NCBI GenBank assembly: GCA_035651635.1
Contig: DASRFK010000001.1
Coordinates: forward strand, 1-48,684
Direction: 5' to 3'
DNA: 48,684 bases
Origin: JANXQE01 sp035651635
GTDB taxonomy: Bacteria; Verrucomicrobiota; Verrucomicrobiia; Limisphaerales; UBA8199
Position numbers and translations under genes: made by a program. Positions 17,617-25,487 of this stretch are shown here, in pieces (position 1 is the stretch's first letter; each line of letters begins with the position of its first letter). Below the pieces are notes generated by a model that made no database searches, had not been told where the DNA came from, and worked only from the letters and a program-made list of their open reading frames with translations.

Positions 17617-17886
17617 TTAGGGACTTCTGGGGGTCGGGCGCCAGATCACCACGCCGTCGCTGCGCAAACCCACTTCGACGCGCCGGTCGGTAGTCGGATG
17701 TGGGCCACGGGCAATCGGGTCGGAGGTGTCTTCGCTCCCGAAAACAAGGCAGCCAATCCAGTTAGTGTTCAACACCCCTAAGGGGGTGTTTTTGTTTTGT
17801 TGGGCTCGCAGGCCGAGGTTAGAAGCTAAAGCCAGGCCGGCCAGTCCGACAAACACTGCAGCGAATTTTAAAGAATTCATTTTCAT
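17617..17886 (-). CDS. Small secreted protein, unknown
   Basis: A possible 89-residue protein with a good Sec signal peptide: MKMNSLK, a hydrophobic stretch FAAVFVGLAGLALA, and a plausible cleavage near LRAQQ. The mature part of about 60 residues has one Cys and no recognised motif. A strong plus-strand hairpin with a T-tail falls inside the frame (17771-17797), which weakens the call. No partner gene is evident. Confidence 0.5.
   Translation of the reverse strand: MKMNSLKFAAVFVGLAGLALASNLGLRAQQNKNTPLGVLNTNWIGCLVFGSEDTSDPIARGPHPTTDRRVEVGLRSDGVVIWRPTPRSP
17771..17797 (+). terminator. Intrinsic terminator-like hairpin
   Basis: A perfect 8-bp stem AACACCCC/GGGGTGTT with loop TAAG is followed on the plus strand by TTTGTTTT. 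It could terminate the CBM48 transcript, although it lies about 280 bp after that stop and inside a possible minus-strand small gene. Confidence 0.45.
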
Positions 17887-18021
17887 GCGTTGTTAGACGA
17901 ATTCTGTCGTTTTTTGCTCCTTCTTTGATGATGCGGGGGCGCCGGAGTGGGGTGTGTTTGTCGCACTGAAACTCAATGCGGCCGATGGCTTTGCGCGTGA
18001 CCTGAATCCAATTGGACCTTT

Positions 18022-18879
18022 ATGTTGCACGTCATGCAGGAATTGACGTTGGGCCATTCTCCCGATCCGGATGACGCGTTTATGTTTTATGGATTGGCCA
18101 AGGGGCTGATTCCCTCAGGCGAGTTCAGGTTCAAGCATATTTTGCAGGACATTCAGACTCTCAACGAGCGGGCTACGCGCGGTGAATTGGATATCACCGC
18201 AATCAGCATTCACGCTTACGCCTATGTGAGCAAACAGTACGCCCTTTTACCCAGCGGAGCGAGCATGGGGGACGGCTATGGGCCGATGCTGGTGGCGGAG
18301 CGCAAGCTTCCCAGGGAGGAAGTCGCCCGAAAGCGGATTGCTGTCCCGGGGAGGATGACCAGCGCGTTCCTGGCGTTGCAACTATGGTTGGGCCGGCCGG
18401 CAAGTTCGCTTGATATCGTGGTGGTGCCGTTTGACCAAATTTTTAAAGCCGTCCGATCCGGAGCGGCCGAGGTCGGACTGATCATTCATGAGGGCCAACT
18501 CACCTACCACAACGAAGGCTTGGAGGTTTGTGAAGATCTCGGCGTCTGGTGGGGACGGCAAAACGAGGGGCTCCCGCTCCCTTTGGGCGGTAATGTCATT
18601 CACAAGCGGTTTGCGCCGGAGGTGCGGAAAAAGGTCTCGGACATTTTGACAGGCAGCATCCAATTCAGCCTGGATCATCGGGCCGAAGCCGTGCAGCACG
18701 CTCTGCAGTTTGCCCGGGATATGGGGCGCGATTTGGCGGACAAGTTCGTGGGAATGTACGTGAATCATTGGACCCTCGACTATGGTGAACGGGGCCGGGA
18801 ATCCATTCGCCGCCTTCTCGGGGCCGCCTTTGAAGCGGGCCTGATTTCACACAAGCAGGAGCTCGAGTTCGTCGGCTGA
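18022..18879 (+). CDS. mqnD: Futalosine-pathway menaquinone enzyme, MqnD-like
   Basis: A 285-residue protein of the MqnA/MqnD family, which has a periplasmic-binding-protein fold but is a cytosolic enzyme. MqnD converts cyclic dehypoxanthine futalosine to 1,4-dihydroxy-6-naphthoate. The N-terminus LTLGHSPDPDDAFMFYGL matches the family's substrate-loop pattern (GxSPCPNDT-like), and AYAYVSKQYALLPSGASMG and GYGPMLVAE follow in order. No signal peptide is present, as expected. MqnD is favoured over MqnA because of the SPDPDD loop; the Asp in place of the usual Cys-Pro-Asn is a deviation. No other mqn genes are in the window. Confidence 0.75.
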   Translation: MLHVMQELTLGHSPDPDDAFMFYGLAKGLIPSGEFRFKHILQDIQTLNERATRGELDITAISIHAYAYVSKQYALLPSGASMGDGYGPMLVAERKLPREEVARKRIAVPGRMTSAFLALQLWLGRPASSLDIVVVPFDQIFKAVRSGAAEVGLIIHEGQLTYHNEGLEVCEDLGVWWGRQNEGLPLPLGGNVIHKRFAPEVRKKVSDILTGSIQFSLDHRAEAVQHALQFARDMGRDLADKFVGMYVNHWTLDYGERGRESIRRLLGAAFEAGLISHKQELEFVG

Positions 18880-18966
18880 CTCGGGCGCCTTGCTGGCGGA
18901 ACGCCGCGTTTACGCCCCACCCATTTGGCCCGAGGTTACGGCCCCAACCGGGGTCCCGATTGGAGT

Positions 18967-19086
18967 GTCTTTTTAGATTCGGACAGGGCACCGCCCCATT
19001 TCGGAGGTTCCCAACAGGGACGAACCTGGGTGGCAGACCGAAACCTTCAACAACATGCGCGCACTTGTAAGAGTGCGCTTTTTTTT
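18967..19086 (+). ncRNA. Candidate structured RNA ending in a terminator
   Basis: The 180 bp after mqnD is noncoding but rich in pairing. An outer stem TTTCGG (18999-19004) with CCGAAA (19038-19043) encloses a hairpin AGGTTC/GAACCT (19005-19010 with 19022-19027). The asymmetric internal loop is GGGTGGCAGA. A CCCC-AACC-GGGG hairpin lies further upstream (about 18943-18954). The whole ends in the strong terminator at 19059. The size and layout could suit a small RNA such as 6S, or simply an mRNA 3' region. I could not match a family. Confidence 0.28.
19059..19086 (+). terminator. Rho-independent terminator
   Basis: Stem GCGCACT/AGTGCGC (7 bp, loop TGTAAG) followed by eight T residues on the plus strand. 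It is the clearest intrinsic terminator in the window and ends the mqnD transcript or a small RNA downstream of it. Confidence 0.85.
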
Positions 19087-19104
19087 GTCCCCGTTGAGAT
19101 GGAC

Positions 19105-19203
19105 TTGGCAGCGAGACGCTGCCAATACCCGCAGGCCAGAGGCCCTGCGCTACGTAGCGCAGGCGTCCTCGCCTGCGGGTTCAGGCGGCGTCTCGCCGCC
19201 TGA
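19105..19203. repeat. Cluster of GC-rich hairpin repeats
   Basis: Several hairpins follow one another: stem TTGGCAGCG/CGCTGCCAA (19105-19125), the perfect palindrome CCTGCGCTACGTAGCGCAGG (19144-19163) nested in CCCGCAGG/CCTGCGGG arms (19128-19179), an alternative GCAGGCG/CGCCTGC stem, and TCAGGCGGCG/CGCCGCCTGA (19181-19203). No T-run follows them. They resemble the dispersed intergenic hairpins common in this phylum. Confidence 0.7.
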
Positions 19204-19241
19204 ATGGCGCCGAGCAACAATCCTTCAAACGCGCTTCAGGT

Positions 19242-20090
19242 TTACTGCAAAAACAGGTCGTTATAGCCGAACACGTCGTTTTTGTTCATCTTCAAATCCC
19301 GATAAGCCCACGATTCATAGTGGCCGTCGACCATAACGATATTGGCGCGCAGATCGTGGCGGCAACCGGGCTGTTTGGGAGGTGTGTAACCCTTCCAATC
19401 GTGCGTAGTGGGATCAGGCGGAAAGGTTACGATCTCGGTTGTATAGCCGCTGAAGGGGACGTTGTTGGGATTGTAGGGAACGCCCGTGTCGCCCATCATC
19501 CAAACTTGCGAGGGCCGGTGGATTTCCTGCAGCTTGCGGCTGTGCAAAGGCGCGGCCGCGCTCATGTTGTAGCCGTACCGGATAACCGTGCTCTCGACTG
19601 GGCCATAACCTTCCCAGCGCGCGCCGAAAACAATGCTGATGTCTTTGTCTTTGACCGCAGGGCAGCGCCAAACGTTGTTGGAAATCGCTTGCGGCACGAC
19701 GTAACGATTGGCCGAGAGCGTCTCCCACCACCAAAGTCCGCCCGGAGCCACTCCAGTGCCGGTCCACCACTTGGTATACAGGTCCGGCAACCGTTGATTG
19801 TTATCATCGGCATACATATGAAAGGCCACACCCATCTGGCGCAGGTTCGAGCAGCACCGAATCGAGATGGCTTTGGCCTTGGAACGGGAGAGCGTTGGCA
19901 AAAGCATGCTCGCCAGGATTGCTATAATCGCAATCACCACCAGCAGCTCGATCAGGGTGAAGCCGCTGGAGATGAACCGGTTCCGTGCCTTTTGAGGCGA
20001 TGAGGGCAGATCCTGCGATTGGGTTTCGGTGGTCTTCGGGGCAAAAGGATTCAAAGGAAGTTCCGGCGGTTTACTAAAATTCGCTTTCAT
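19242..20090 (-). CDS. Pseudopilin with long leader and H-X9-DG-type C-terminus
   Basis: A 282-residue prepilin-like protein, paralogous to those at 210 and 44826. The prepilin peptidase site is G43/F44 (SSGFTLIELLVVIAIIAILA). The leader is 43 residues, unusually long and Pro-rich, where most prepilins have 5-20. A shorter leader is not available because no later Met precedes the site. The C-terminal region has the expected HDLRANIVMVDGH signature. ATG 20090 was chosen because upstream sequence (open to 20657) lacks coding character and contains GCGGAGTG repeats. It stands alone, convergent with mqnD. Confidence 0.84.
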   Translation of the reverse strand: MKANFSKPPELPLNPFAPKTTETQSQDLPSSPQKARNRFISSGFTLIELLVVIAIIAILASMLLPTLSRSKAKAISIRCCSNLRQMGVAFHMYADDNNQRLPDLYTKWWTGTGVAPGGLWWWETLSANRYVVPQAISNNVWRCPAVKDKDISIVFGARWEGYGPVESTVIRYGYNMSAAAPLHSRKLQEIHRPSQVWMMGDTGVPYNPNNVPFSGYTTEIVTFPPDPTTHDWKGYTPPKQPGCRHDLRANIVMVDGHYESWAYRDLKMNKNDVFGYNDLFLQ

Positions 20091-20508
20091 GCAAACACTA
20101 CTTCCTAAAGGTAGGTGATGAACCGCACGCTTACCAGATTTGATTCGAGCCCGCGGAACGTGGAGTAAATGCGGAGTGGGGAATGCGGAGCGTAGAGTGG
20201 GGGCTACCGCCAAGGTGACTAACCGCCACTTTCGACTCGTTGCCGAACCAGTCTGATGACCTCGAGATTGCGGCACGCCCTTCAGGGTGCCAAAATTTAA
20301 GTTGGGCCATGTTCCGTCTCGTGAGATTAACCCACGGCGGCTATGAATCGCCGGGTTCGCAACGCAATCCGCGAGCTGGCAGATTTGCGAGGGCTGGCAG
20401 ATTTTGGCAAACCGCGAGGGTTGCCATAGCAGCCGGAGATCGGAACGCCGTACTCCAAACCGTGCTGTTCGGGGTGCGCTTGGGCCAGGACGTGCTATTA
20501 TTTTGGTG
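20091..20508. other. Intergenic region with GGAGTGCGG-type tract
   Basis: No gene is supported in these 418 bp between two divergent genes. Bases 20169-20203 contain imperfect GCGGAGTG/GCGGAGCG units like those at 1051 and 30968. A near-duplicate GGGCTGGCAGATTTTGGCA/GAGCTGGCAGATTTGCGA pair occurs around 20371-20408. No clear promoter hexamers were identified. Confidence 0.4.
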
Positions 20509-20952
20509 ATGGAGATAAAGAAAAGACGAAACCGGGTTCCGGGCGATCCAACGCGTCTCGAAGCCATACGCGGGCCGTTACTGGTCCTGCATAAAGCTTT
20601 GGTCGAGTCCGAGCGGGTCGAGTACGAGAAGACCATCGGCAAGATCCAATCGCCCAATCATTTTCTTCAGCTTTTAACCAATGACCCATGGTTTGCCTGG
20701 CTCAGCCCGCTGTCGCAGTTGATCGTCTCGATTGACGAAGCGCTGGATGCCAAAGAGCCGGCTACGGCCACGGAGATTGAAGCGCTGTTGAAGGAATCGG
20801 TTCGGTTGCTGACGCCTTCGGAAATTGGCTCGGGCTTTTCAAAACACTATTTTGAAGCGATGCAGCGAGATCCGGATGTAGTGCTGGCGCATGGGGCGGT
20901 CGTGCGGCCGCGCCAGGTGTCCGGTTCCGGGCCGAGTCAAACGGAGCGCTGA
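20509..20952 (+). CDS. Conserved-looking helical protein, unknown
   Basis: A 147-residue protein predicted to be almost entirely helical, with a basic start MEIKKRRNRVPG. Its heptad-like helices include EYEKTIGKIQSPNHFLQLL and DPWFAWLSPLSQLIVSIDEAL. No signal peptide or TM segment is visible, so it is probably cytosolic. ATG 20509 is the first Met with good coding character. The gene converges on the zinc-ribbon membrane protein and overlaps its end by 16 bp. I do not recognise the family with certainty. Confidence 0.68.
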   Translation: MEIKKRRNRVPGDPTRLEAIRGPLLVLHKALVESERVEYEKTIGKIQSPNHFLQLLTNDPWFAWLSPLSQLIVSIDEALDAKEPATATEIEALLKESVRLLTPSEIGSGFSKHYFEAMQRDPDVVLAHGAVVRPRQVSGSGPSQTER

Positions 20953-22157
20953 TTCGGAGTGACCGGTCGGCTTCGCTCGCGCGACTTGCCTGGAAGTGGA
21001 ACTTGCGGTTCAAAGGGACTGAGCGTAATCCCGCCACAATCCTGGCAGGAACCCTCCAACACCGTAAATTGGCTGTGACAGCGCGGACAGTACGATCGGG
21101 AATGCGGGTCGGAACGAAGGGGTGGCCGAAGGAGTTTCTCAGGGCGGCAGCCATTGCGTTTCAGGAAAGCCTCGAGCGCGCGAAGAAGAAATTCGCGTGA
21201 GTGACGTTCGGTCGCTTGCGCAATTGGCTCGGACCGCGGGCACAGCGGGAGAGCAGGAAAGCGCAATTCCCGCAGAAATTGCGCCGCCAGCTGTTCAAAT
21301 GCTGGAGCCGAACCGAGCACTTGCGCTATCGCGACGGGGTGAAATCTCTCGAGCAATGGCCGCGTGAGAAGATCGCGCGCACGTACGGTGCTGGCCGGCG
21401 AGAGCAGCAGGATAATGAAATGCGTGAAACGTTCGTCTTCAGCCTCCGGAAAAAAGCGCTTGTGAGCGCGGTGAAACCGCAAGGCAATGGTCAGCGTGCA
21501 GGCGAGCAATCCCGCCAGCAGCCACGGCCAGGCGAAGCTCAGACCGAATCGCCACAACGCCAGCGGGATAATGGCGAACAGATATAAGAACAAAAGGTTG
21601 GCATTGAGTCGCAGGCCTCGGGTTTCGCTCCGGAACTCATTCCAACGGCCCTTCAATTCCTTAATATCGAATGAGCTCTCGATTTCCCGCTCGATTGCTC
21701 GACGACGCTCGGTCGCCGGCAACTTGCGCAATCGGTCAATTATTGCTGCGAGGGACGCGGCAGAAACGGGGGAAGCCGCCGTTAACAGCAATTTTCCATT
21801 AATCCTGACTTTCTTGGCGGCGGCCTCGACGCTTCGGATTTCTTCAAAGCTGAAAAACTGACCGGATTGCGCCCCTCGCCGGGCAGGATCAATACTGGGA
21901 GGAACATAGGCCAGCACACCGTCCAGCGAAATCGACAGGGGAAAGGAGTGGCTTGCCAGCAAAGTGCCCAAAGGGGGAAAGGGAGGCGCCAGGATGACAC
22001 CGCCTTGCTGGTTGCCCAGCAACCGCGAGGGCATCGTGATCTGCCAGCGTTTCCCCAGCCAGGTCCGAAACCCCACGGTCCCGGATTTAGCCCACCAGCC
22101 ACATTCCCAGACATAAATGATCCCGAGTACCAGGAAGAGGAGTTCCAGGTCGGTCAT
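20937..22157 (-). CDS. Membrane protein with C-terminal zinc ribbon
   Basis: A 406-residue unknown protein. It has one hydrophobic helix at the extreme N-terminus (about 4-20, LELLFLVLGIIYVWECGWW). A cytosolic-looking region of about 150 residues follows, then a pair of TM helices (about 187-225, LNANLLFLYLFAIIPLAL onward). The long C-terminal domain ends in a rubredoxin-like zinc ribbon, CPRC-X10-CQDC (C357, C360, C371, C374). It starts 10 bp after the DUF2167 gene, so the two are almost certainly co-transcribed. The function is unknown; the membrane/zinc-ribbon layout suggests a regulatory or assembly factor. Confidence 0.75.
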   Translation of the reverse strand: MTDLELLFLVLGIIYVWECGWWAKSGTVGFRTWLGKRWQITMPSRLLGNQQGGVILAPPFPPLGTLLASHSFPLSISLDGVLAYVPPSIDPARRGAQSGQFFSFEEIRSVEAAAKKVRINGKLLLTAASPVSAASLAAIIDRLRKLPATERRRAIEREIESSFDIKELKGRWNEFRSETRGLRLNANLLFLYLFAIIPLALWRFGLSFAWPWLLAGLLACTLTIALRFHRAHKRFFPEAEDERFTHFIILLLSPASTVRARDLLTRPLLERFHPVAIAQVLGSAPAFEQLAAQFLRELRFPALPLCPRSEPIAQATERHSREFLLRALEAFLKRNGCRPEKLLRPPLRSDPHSRSYCPRCHSQFTVLEGSCQDCGGITLSPFEPQVPLPGKSRERSRPVTPNQRSV

Positions 22158-22167
22158 TCTGCGCGGA

Positions 22168-23040
22168 TCAGGCGGGTGTGTTTTGTGAAGGCTGGCTGGC
22201 TTTTGCGGAACGGCCGGTGAAAAGCTTTTTGAAAAAGCTCGCCACGGCGGCGAAGGCCACTATGACGAGTTTCCAAGCCTTCTTAAAGAGCACGATCACC
22301 CAGGTGAGCAACCCGAGTTTGGCGGCCCCGACGGCCGCGCCGCCCAAAACCAAAGCGCCCAAGCCGTACTTGGCGATTTTATCGCCGGGCCGGTATTCGG
22401 CGTAGGTTTCGCCGGTTTGAAAGTTGTAGCTGGAAAGGAGATTTCGAAATGCGGGCAGGGTCTCATTGAGCTGGTCCGGTTGGACGACCAGGACGACTTC
22501 CATGACACCTTTGCGGCCCAGGAGCCGGGTATTATAATTGAGAATCGGCCGGCCTTCGACCGCTCCCCGAATGGCCCATTCGAGGTTATGCGTGTTGGAA
22601 TCATATCGCGGTGGCAATTCCCAGCCGATGACTTCGATGGGCGCCCGGCCGGCGTCGGCCCGCTGTTTGTTGGCTTCGGCTGTCCCCCGCTTGATCGAGT
22701 CGAGCAATTTATCGGCATTCAAGCTGTCTTTGTCGTCATCCTTCACATATCCAATGTCGTCGTACTCGAAGATCACGCTCCAGTCGCGGTTGGTCGAACT
22801 GAGCAGGCCCAGTTCCCGGCCGCTGACGGGTTCGCGTTCAGCCTTCAGCATCGCCTGGTAATCCTTGCCATCGATGAAGAAATAGCCGGCCGGCACATCG
22901 ACTCTGGCCACGTTGCTTAGGCGGGCCGTGGCGGGCCCGGTGAGAAATTTGACCTTCGATTTGTTTTCTGAGGTTTGGGCCGGGAGTGAGGCCGTTCCAA
23001 TTAGGAGCGCGAGGACGGCTATGGATTTGGTGAATGACAT
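22168..23040 (-). CDS. DUF2167 family membrane-anchored protein
   Basis: A 290-residue protein of the DUF2167 family (uncharacterised, envelope-located). A Sec signal (MSFTKSIAVLALLIGTASLPAQ) is followed by the extracytoplasmic domain with typical family motifs: YDDIGYVKDDDKDSLNADKL, IEVIGWELPPRYD and LEWAIRG. A C-terminal hydrophobic stretch (about 232-275) anchors it, with a basic tail (FFKKLFTGRS). ATG 23040 was preferred over an upstream frame extension because it starts the signal peptide. It is first in a two-gene operon with the zinc-ribbon membrane protein. Confidence 0.85.
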   Translation of the reverse strand: MSFTKSIAVLALLIGTASLPAQTSENKSKVKFLTGPATARLSNVARVDVPAGYFFIDGKDYQAMLKAEREPVSGRELGLLSSTNRDWSVIFEYDDIGYVKDDDKDSLNADKLLDSIKRGTAEANKQRADAGRAPIEVIGWELPPRYDSNTHNLEWAIRGAVEGRPILNYNTRLLGRKGVMEVVLVVQPDQLNETLPAFRNLLSSYNFQTGETYAEYRPGDKIAKYGLGALVLGGAAVGAAKLGLLTWVIVLFKKAWKLVIVAFAAVASFFKKLFTGRSAKASQPSQNTPA

Positions 23041-23170
23041 ATTTAGGATTCGTCTGGGATCAAGGAACAAGGCCTTGGCTGCGGATGCTCGGCAATCTTG
23101 CGGACGCTTATATACGAAGCATGCTCAGGTTGTCAAAGTGGAAAAACGCACGGCGGTCGTTCGGGCGTCC

Positions 23171-23230
23171 CTTTCATTAACACCGCGGCTTTAGCCCGGT
23201 GGAAGATGGCGGCAGGAAAGGAAACTGTTT
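23171..23230. repeat. Half copy (E) of the RAYT-associated palindromic repeat
   Basis: TTCATTAACACCGCGGCTTT starts at 23173 and is followed by AGCCCGGTGGAAG and, at 23221, GAAACTGTTT, the left half of the central palindrome of the copies at 42.0-43.0 kb. The right half is missing. It lies in the divergent promoter region between the DUF2167 gene and the CotH gene, about 20 kb from the RAYT gene. Confidence 0.75.
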
Positions 23231-23281
23231 TCGGCCATCGACTTCATGTTGCCTTAAGGTGGTTATGTTAAGCTGCGCTCG

Positions 23282-25354
23282 ATGAAAGAAAAATTTATGC
23301 CGCGAAGGTGTTCTACTGGAAGAGCGCGAATTCTGGGGTTAATGCTGAGCCTGTTGGTTGGTTGCCTGGCATGGCCGGCCTCGGCAGGTTTACCGGCGAA
23401 ACCGGCAGATCTTTTTCAGACCACGAACGTCTGGAACATCCACCTGCAGTTCACTCCCGAACAATGGCAGGCCATAGAACCGGTCGAGACCGGCGAAATG
23501 CCAGGCCGCGGCGGGATGCGTTTCCGGGGGCCAGGCGGGCCGGGTGGTGGCGGTGGTCCCGAGGGCCCCGGCGGATTCGGGCCGGCAGGGTTGGTCGCGC
23601 CAACCTTCCTGGCGGGTGACAAAAACGGCGACGGCAAGCTGTCAAAAGAAGAATTTCATGAGCTGGGTGAGCGCTGGTTTGCCGAGTGGGACAAAGACAA
23701 ACGAGGGCAACTGGATTTTGACCAGGTGCGAGCGGGAATAGATTCGACGCTATCGCTGCCACAACCCGCGTCAACCGGTCGCGACGGTGGCAATGCCGCG
23801 CGCCCCGGTCCGCCTCTCCAGAGCGAAGAAGGCCATCGCAACGGCTTGGCCGGCGCTTCGGGAATAGATTTTCAGTACGTCCATGCCGATCTGGATTTTG
23901 AGGGACAGCAGCTCAAGGACGTGGCCGTTCGCTACAAAGGCAACGGGACTTTTATGGAGTCGCGCGGTTCGATCAAGCGTTCGCTCAAGATCGAGCTCAA
24001 CCGGTTTGTGAAAGGCCAGAAGGTGGCCGGCCAAACGAAGCTCAACCTGCATAACAACGTTACGGATGCCAGTTGGATGAACGAGGTGTTGTCCTATCAA
24101 TTGTTTCGCGACGCCGGTGTTCCGGCCTCACGCACGGCCTACGCCCGGGTTTTCGTGACGGTTTCCGGGCTGTTCGATAAGAAATATTTTGGACTGTATT
24201 CACTTGTGGAGGACGTCGATACGCATTTCGCACGCGAGCGGTTTGCCACCAAGGAAGGCGCGATTTTCAAACCGGTCACGGGCGAGCTTTTCGGGTATGA
24301 AGGCGAAGACTGGTCCAAGTACAACCAGAATTATGATCCCAAAACCGAACTTTCCAACGAAGAGAAGCGGCGGGTGATTGATTTTTCCCGGCTCGTCACC
24401 AGCGGTTCGGATGCCGACTTTGCCGGCCGGATCGGCGAGTTTGTGAACCTGGAGGAATTCGCGCGGTTCATGTCGGTCACGGTGTGGCTCTCGACACTGG
24501 ATAGCATTCTGATGATGGGCCAAAATTTTTATCTTTATTTGCATCCGCAAACCCACCAGTTCCAATTCGTGCCGTGGGACCTGGACCATTCGTTTGGCCA
24601 GTTCCCGATGGCCGGCTCGCAGGAGCAGCGTGAGAACTTGAGCATCCAAACTCCCTGGCGCGGCGCCAACCGTTTCCTGGAACGCATGTTCAAAAACGAC
24701 ACCTTCAAGAAGCTGTATCTTGCGGCGCTGACTGATTTTTCCAAAACGCTCTTTCTGCCGCAGCGGTTCGATCAACAAGTCGACGGGATTGCCGCTGCGA
24801 TTCGTCCGGCGGTCAAAGAGGAGTCGGAGGAGAAGCTCGCCCGGTTCGACCGTGTGGTAGCTGGCGAGCCGGTGGAACATCTTGGGTTTCACGGCGGACC
24901 AGGCGGCCAACGGCAGGGCGGGGGACGGCGGGGTTTTGGCCCGGGCGGATTCGCGCAAGCAGCGAAGCCGATTAAAGGTTTTGTGATCGCGCGCGCGCAA
25001 TCGGTAAACGACCAACTGGCCGGCAAATCGAAAGGCGAAGTGCTCAGCGAACAGGGTTTTGGCGGACCGCCGGGGGGGCTGGGCCGCGGGCGAGTTTTTG
25101 GTCCGGGGATGTTTCTCGCGCATGGATTGATGGATTCATTCGACCGCAACGGTGACGGCATGCTGACTCAGAAGGAATTCCTCGCCGGATTCGACAAGTG
25201 GTTCGCCGATTGGAACACCGATAAGAGCGGGTTGCTTAACGAAGCTCAACTGCGTGAGGGCATTAATCGCGACCTGGCTCCTCTGCGCGGTGGTCCTCCC
25301 GAAGGTGGCCCGGACGAAGGTCTGCCCGATTTCGGGCCGGATGACGAGAAGTGA
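23282..25354 (+). CDS. Secreted CotH-family kinase with four EF-hands
   Basis: A 690-residue exported protein. The signal peptide (about 15-36) is followed by a Gly-rich segment (73-103). The first EF-hand pair is DKNGDGKLSKEEF (113-125) and DKDKRGQLDFD (137-147). The CotH protein-kinase-like domain (about 195-530) shows RSLKIELNRF, LNLHNNVTDASWMNEVLSYQ, LYSLVEDVD and the metal-binding VPWDLDHSFGQ (430-440). A second Gly-rich spacer and EF-hand pair (DRNGDGMLTQKEF; NTDKSGLLNEAQL) close the protein. CotH of Bacillus phosphorylates spore-coat serines; here the target is unknown. Symmetrical Ca2+-binding pairs flanking the kinase suggest calcium-dependent folding or control outside the cytosol. 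It is a single gene. Confidence 0.9.
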   Translation: MKEKFMPRRCSTGRARILGLMLSLLVGCLAWPASAGLPAKPADLFQTTNVWNIHLQFTPEQWQAIEPVETGEMPGRGGMRFRGPGGPGGGGGPEGPGGFGPAGLVAPTFLAGDKNGDGKLSKEEFHELGERWFAEWDKDKRGQLDFDQVRAGIDSTLSLPQPASTGRDGGNAARPGPPLQSEEGHRNGLAGASGIDFQYVHADLDFEGQQLKDVAVRYKGNGTFMESRGSIKRSLKIELNRFVKGQKVAGQTKLNLHNNVTDASWMNEVLSYQLFRDAGVPASRTAYARVFVTVSGLFDKKYFGLYSLVEDVDTHFARERFATKEGAIFKPVTGELFGYEGEDWSKYNQNYDPKTELSNEEKRRVIDFSRLVTSGSDADFAGRIGEFVNLEEFARFMSVTVWLSTLDSILMMGQNFYLYLHPQTHQFQFVPWDLDHSFGQFPMAGSQEQRENLSIQTPWRGANRFLERMFKNDTFKKLYLAALTDFSKTLFLPQRFDQQVDGIAAAIRPAVKEESEEKLARFDRVVAGEPVEHLGFHGGPGGQRQGGGRRGFGPGGFAQAAKPIKGFVIARAQSVNDQLAGKSKGEVLSEQGFGGPPGGLGRGRVFGPGMFLAHGLMDSFDRNGDGMLTQKEFLAGFDKWFADWNTDKSGLLNEAQLREGINRDLAPLRGGPPEGGPDEGLPDFGPDDEK

Positions 25355-25409
25355 GAGGCTTGGCTTGAGGCCCGGATGAGCCCCCTCTCATACGTCAGCG
25401 GCGGCGGGG

Positions 25410-25477
25410 CCTTGGGGTCAGCTGCGACACTTTTTCCGGGGTTGCGGGCGGGAAAAGGCGCGAAACGGACCCCAAGG
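25410..25477. repeat. Spaced inverted repeat between convergent genes
   Basis: CCTTGGGGTC (25410-25419) and its exact complement GACCCCAAGG (25468-25477) are 48 bp apart, between the stops of the CotH gene and the convergent 137-residue gene. It could form a long-loop hairpin in the 3' ends of both transcripts. There is no classical T-run beyond the TTTTCTTTTTT at 25492. Confidence 0.5.
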
Positions 25478-25487
25478 TCTGAGCCCC

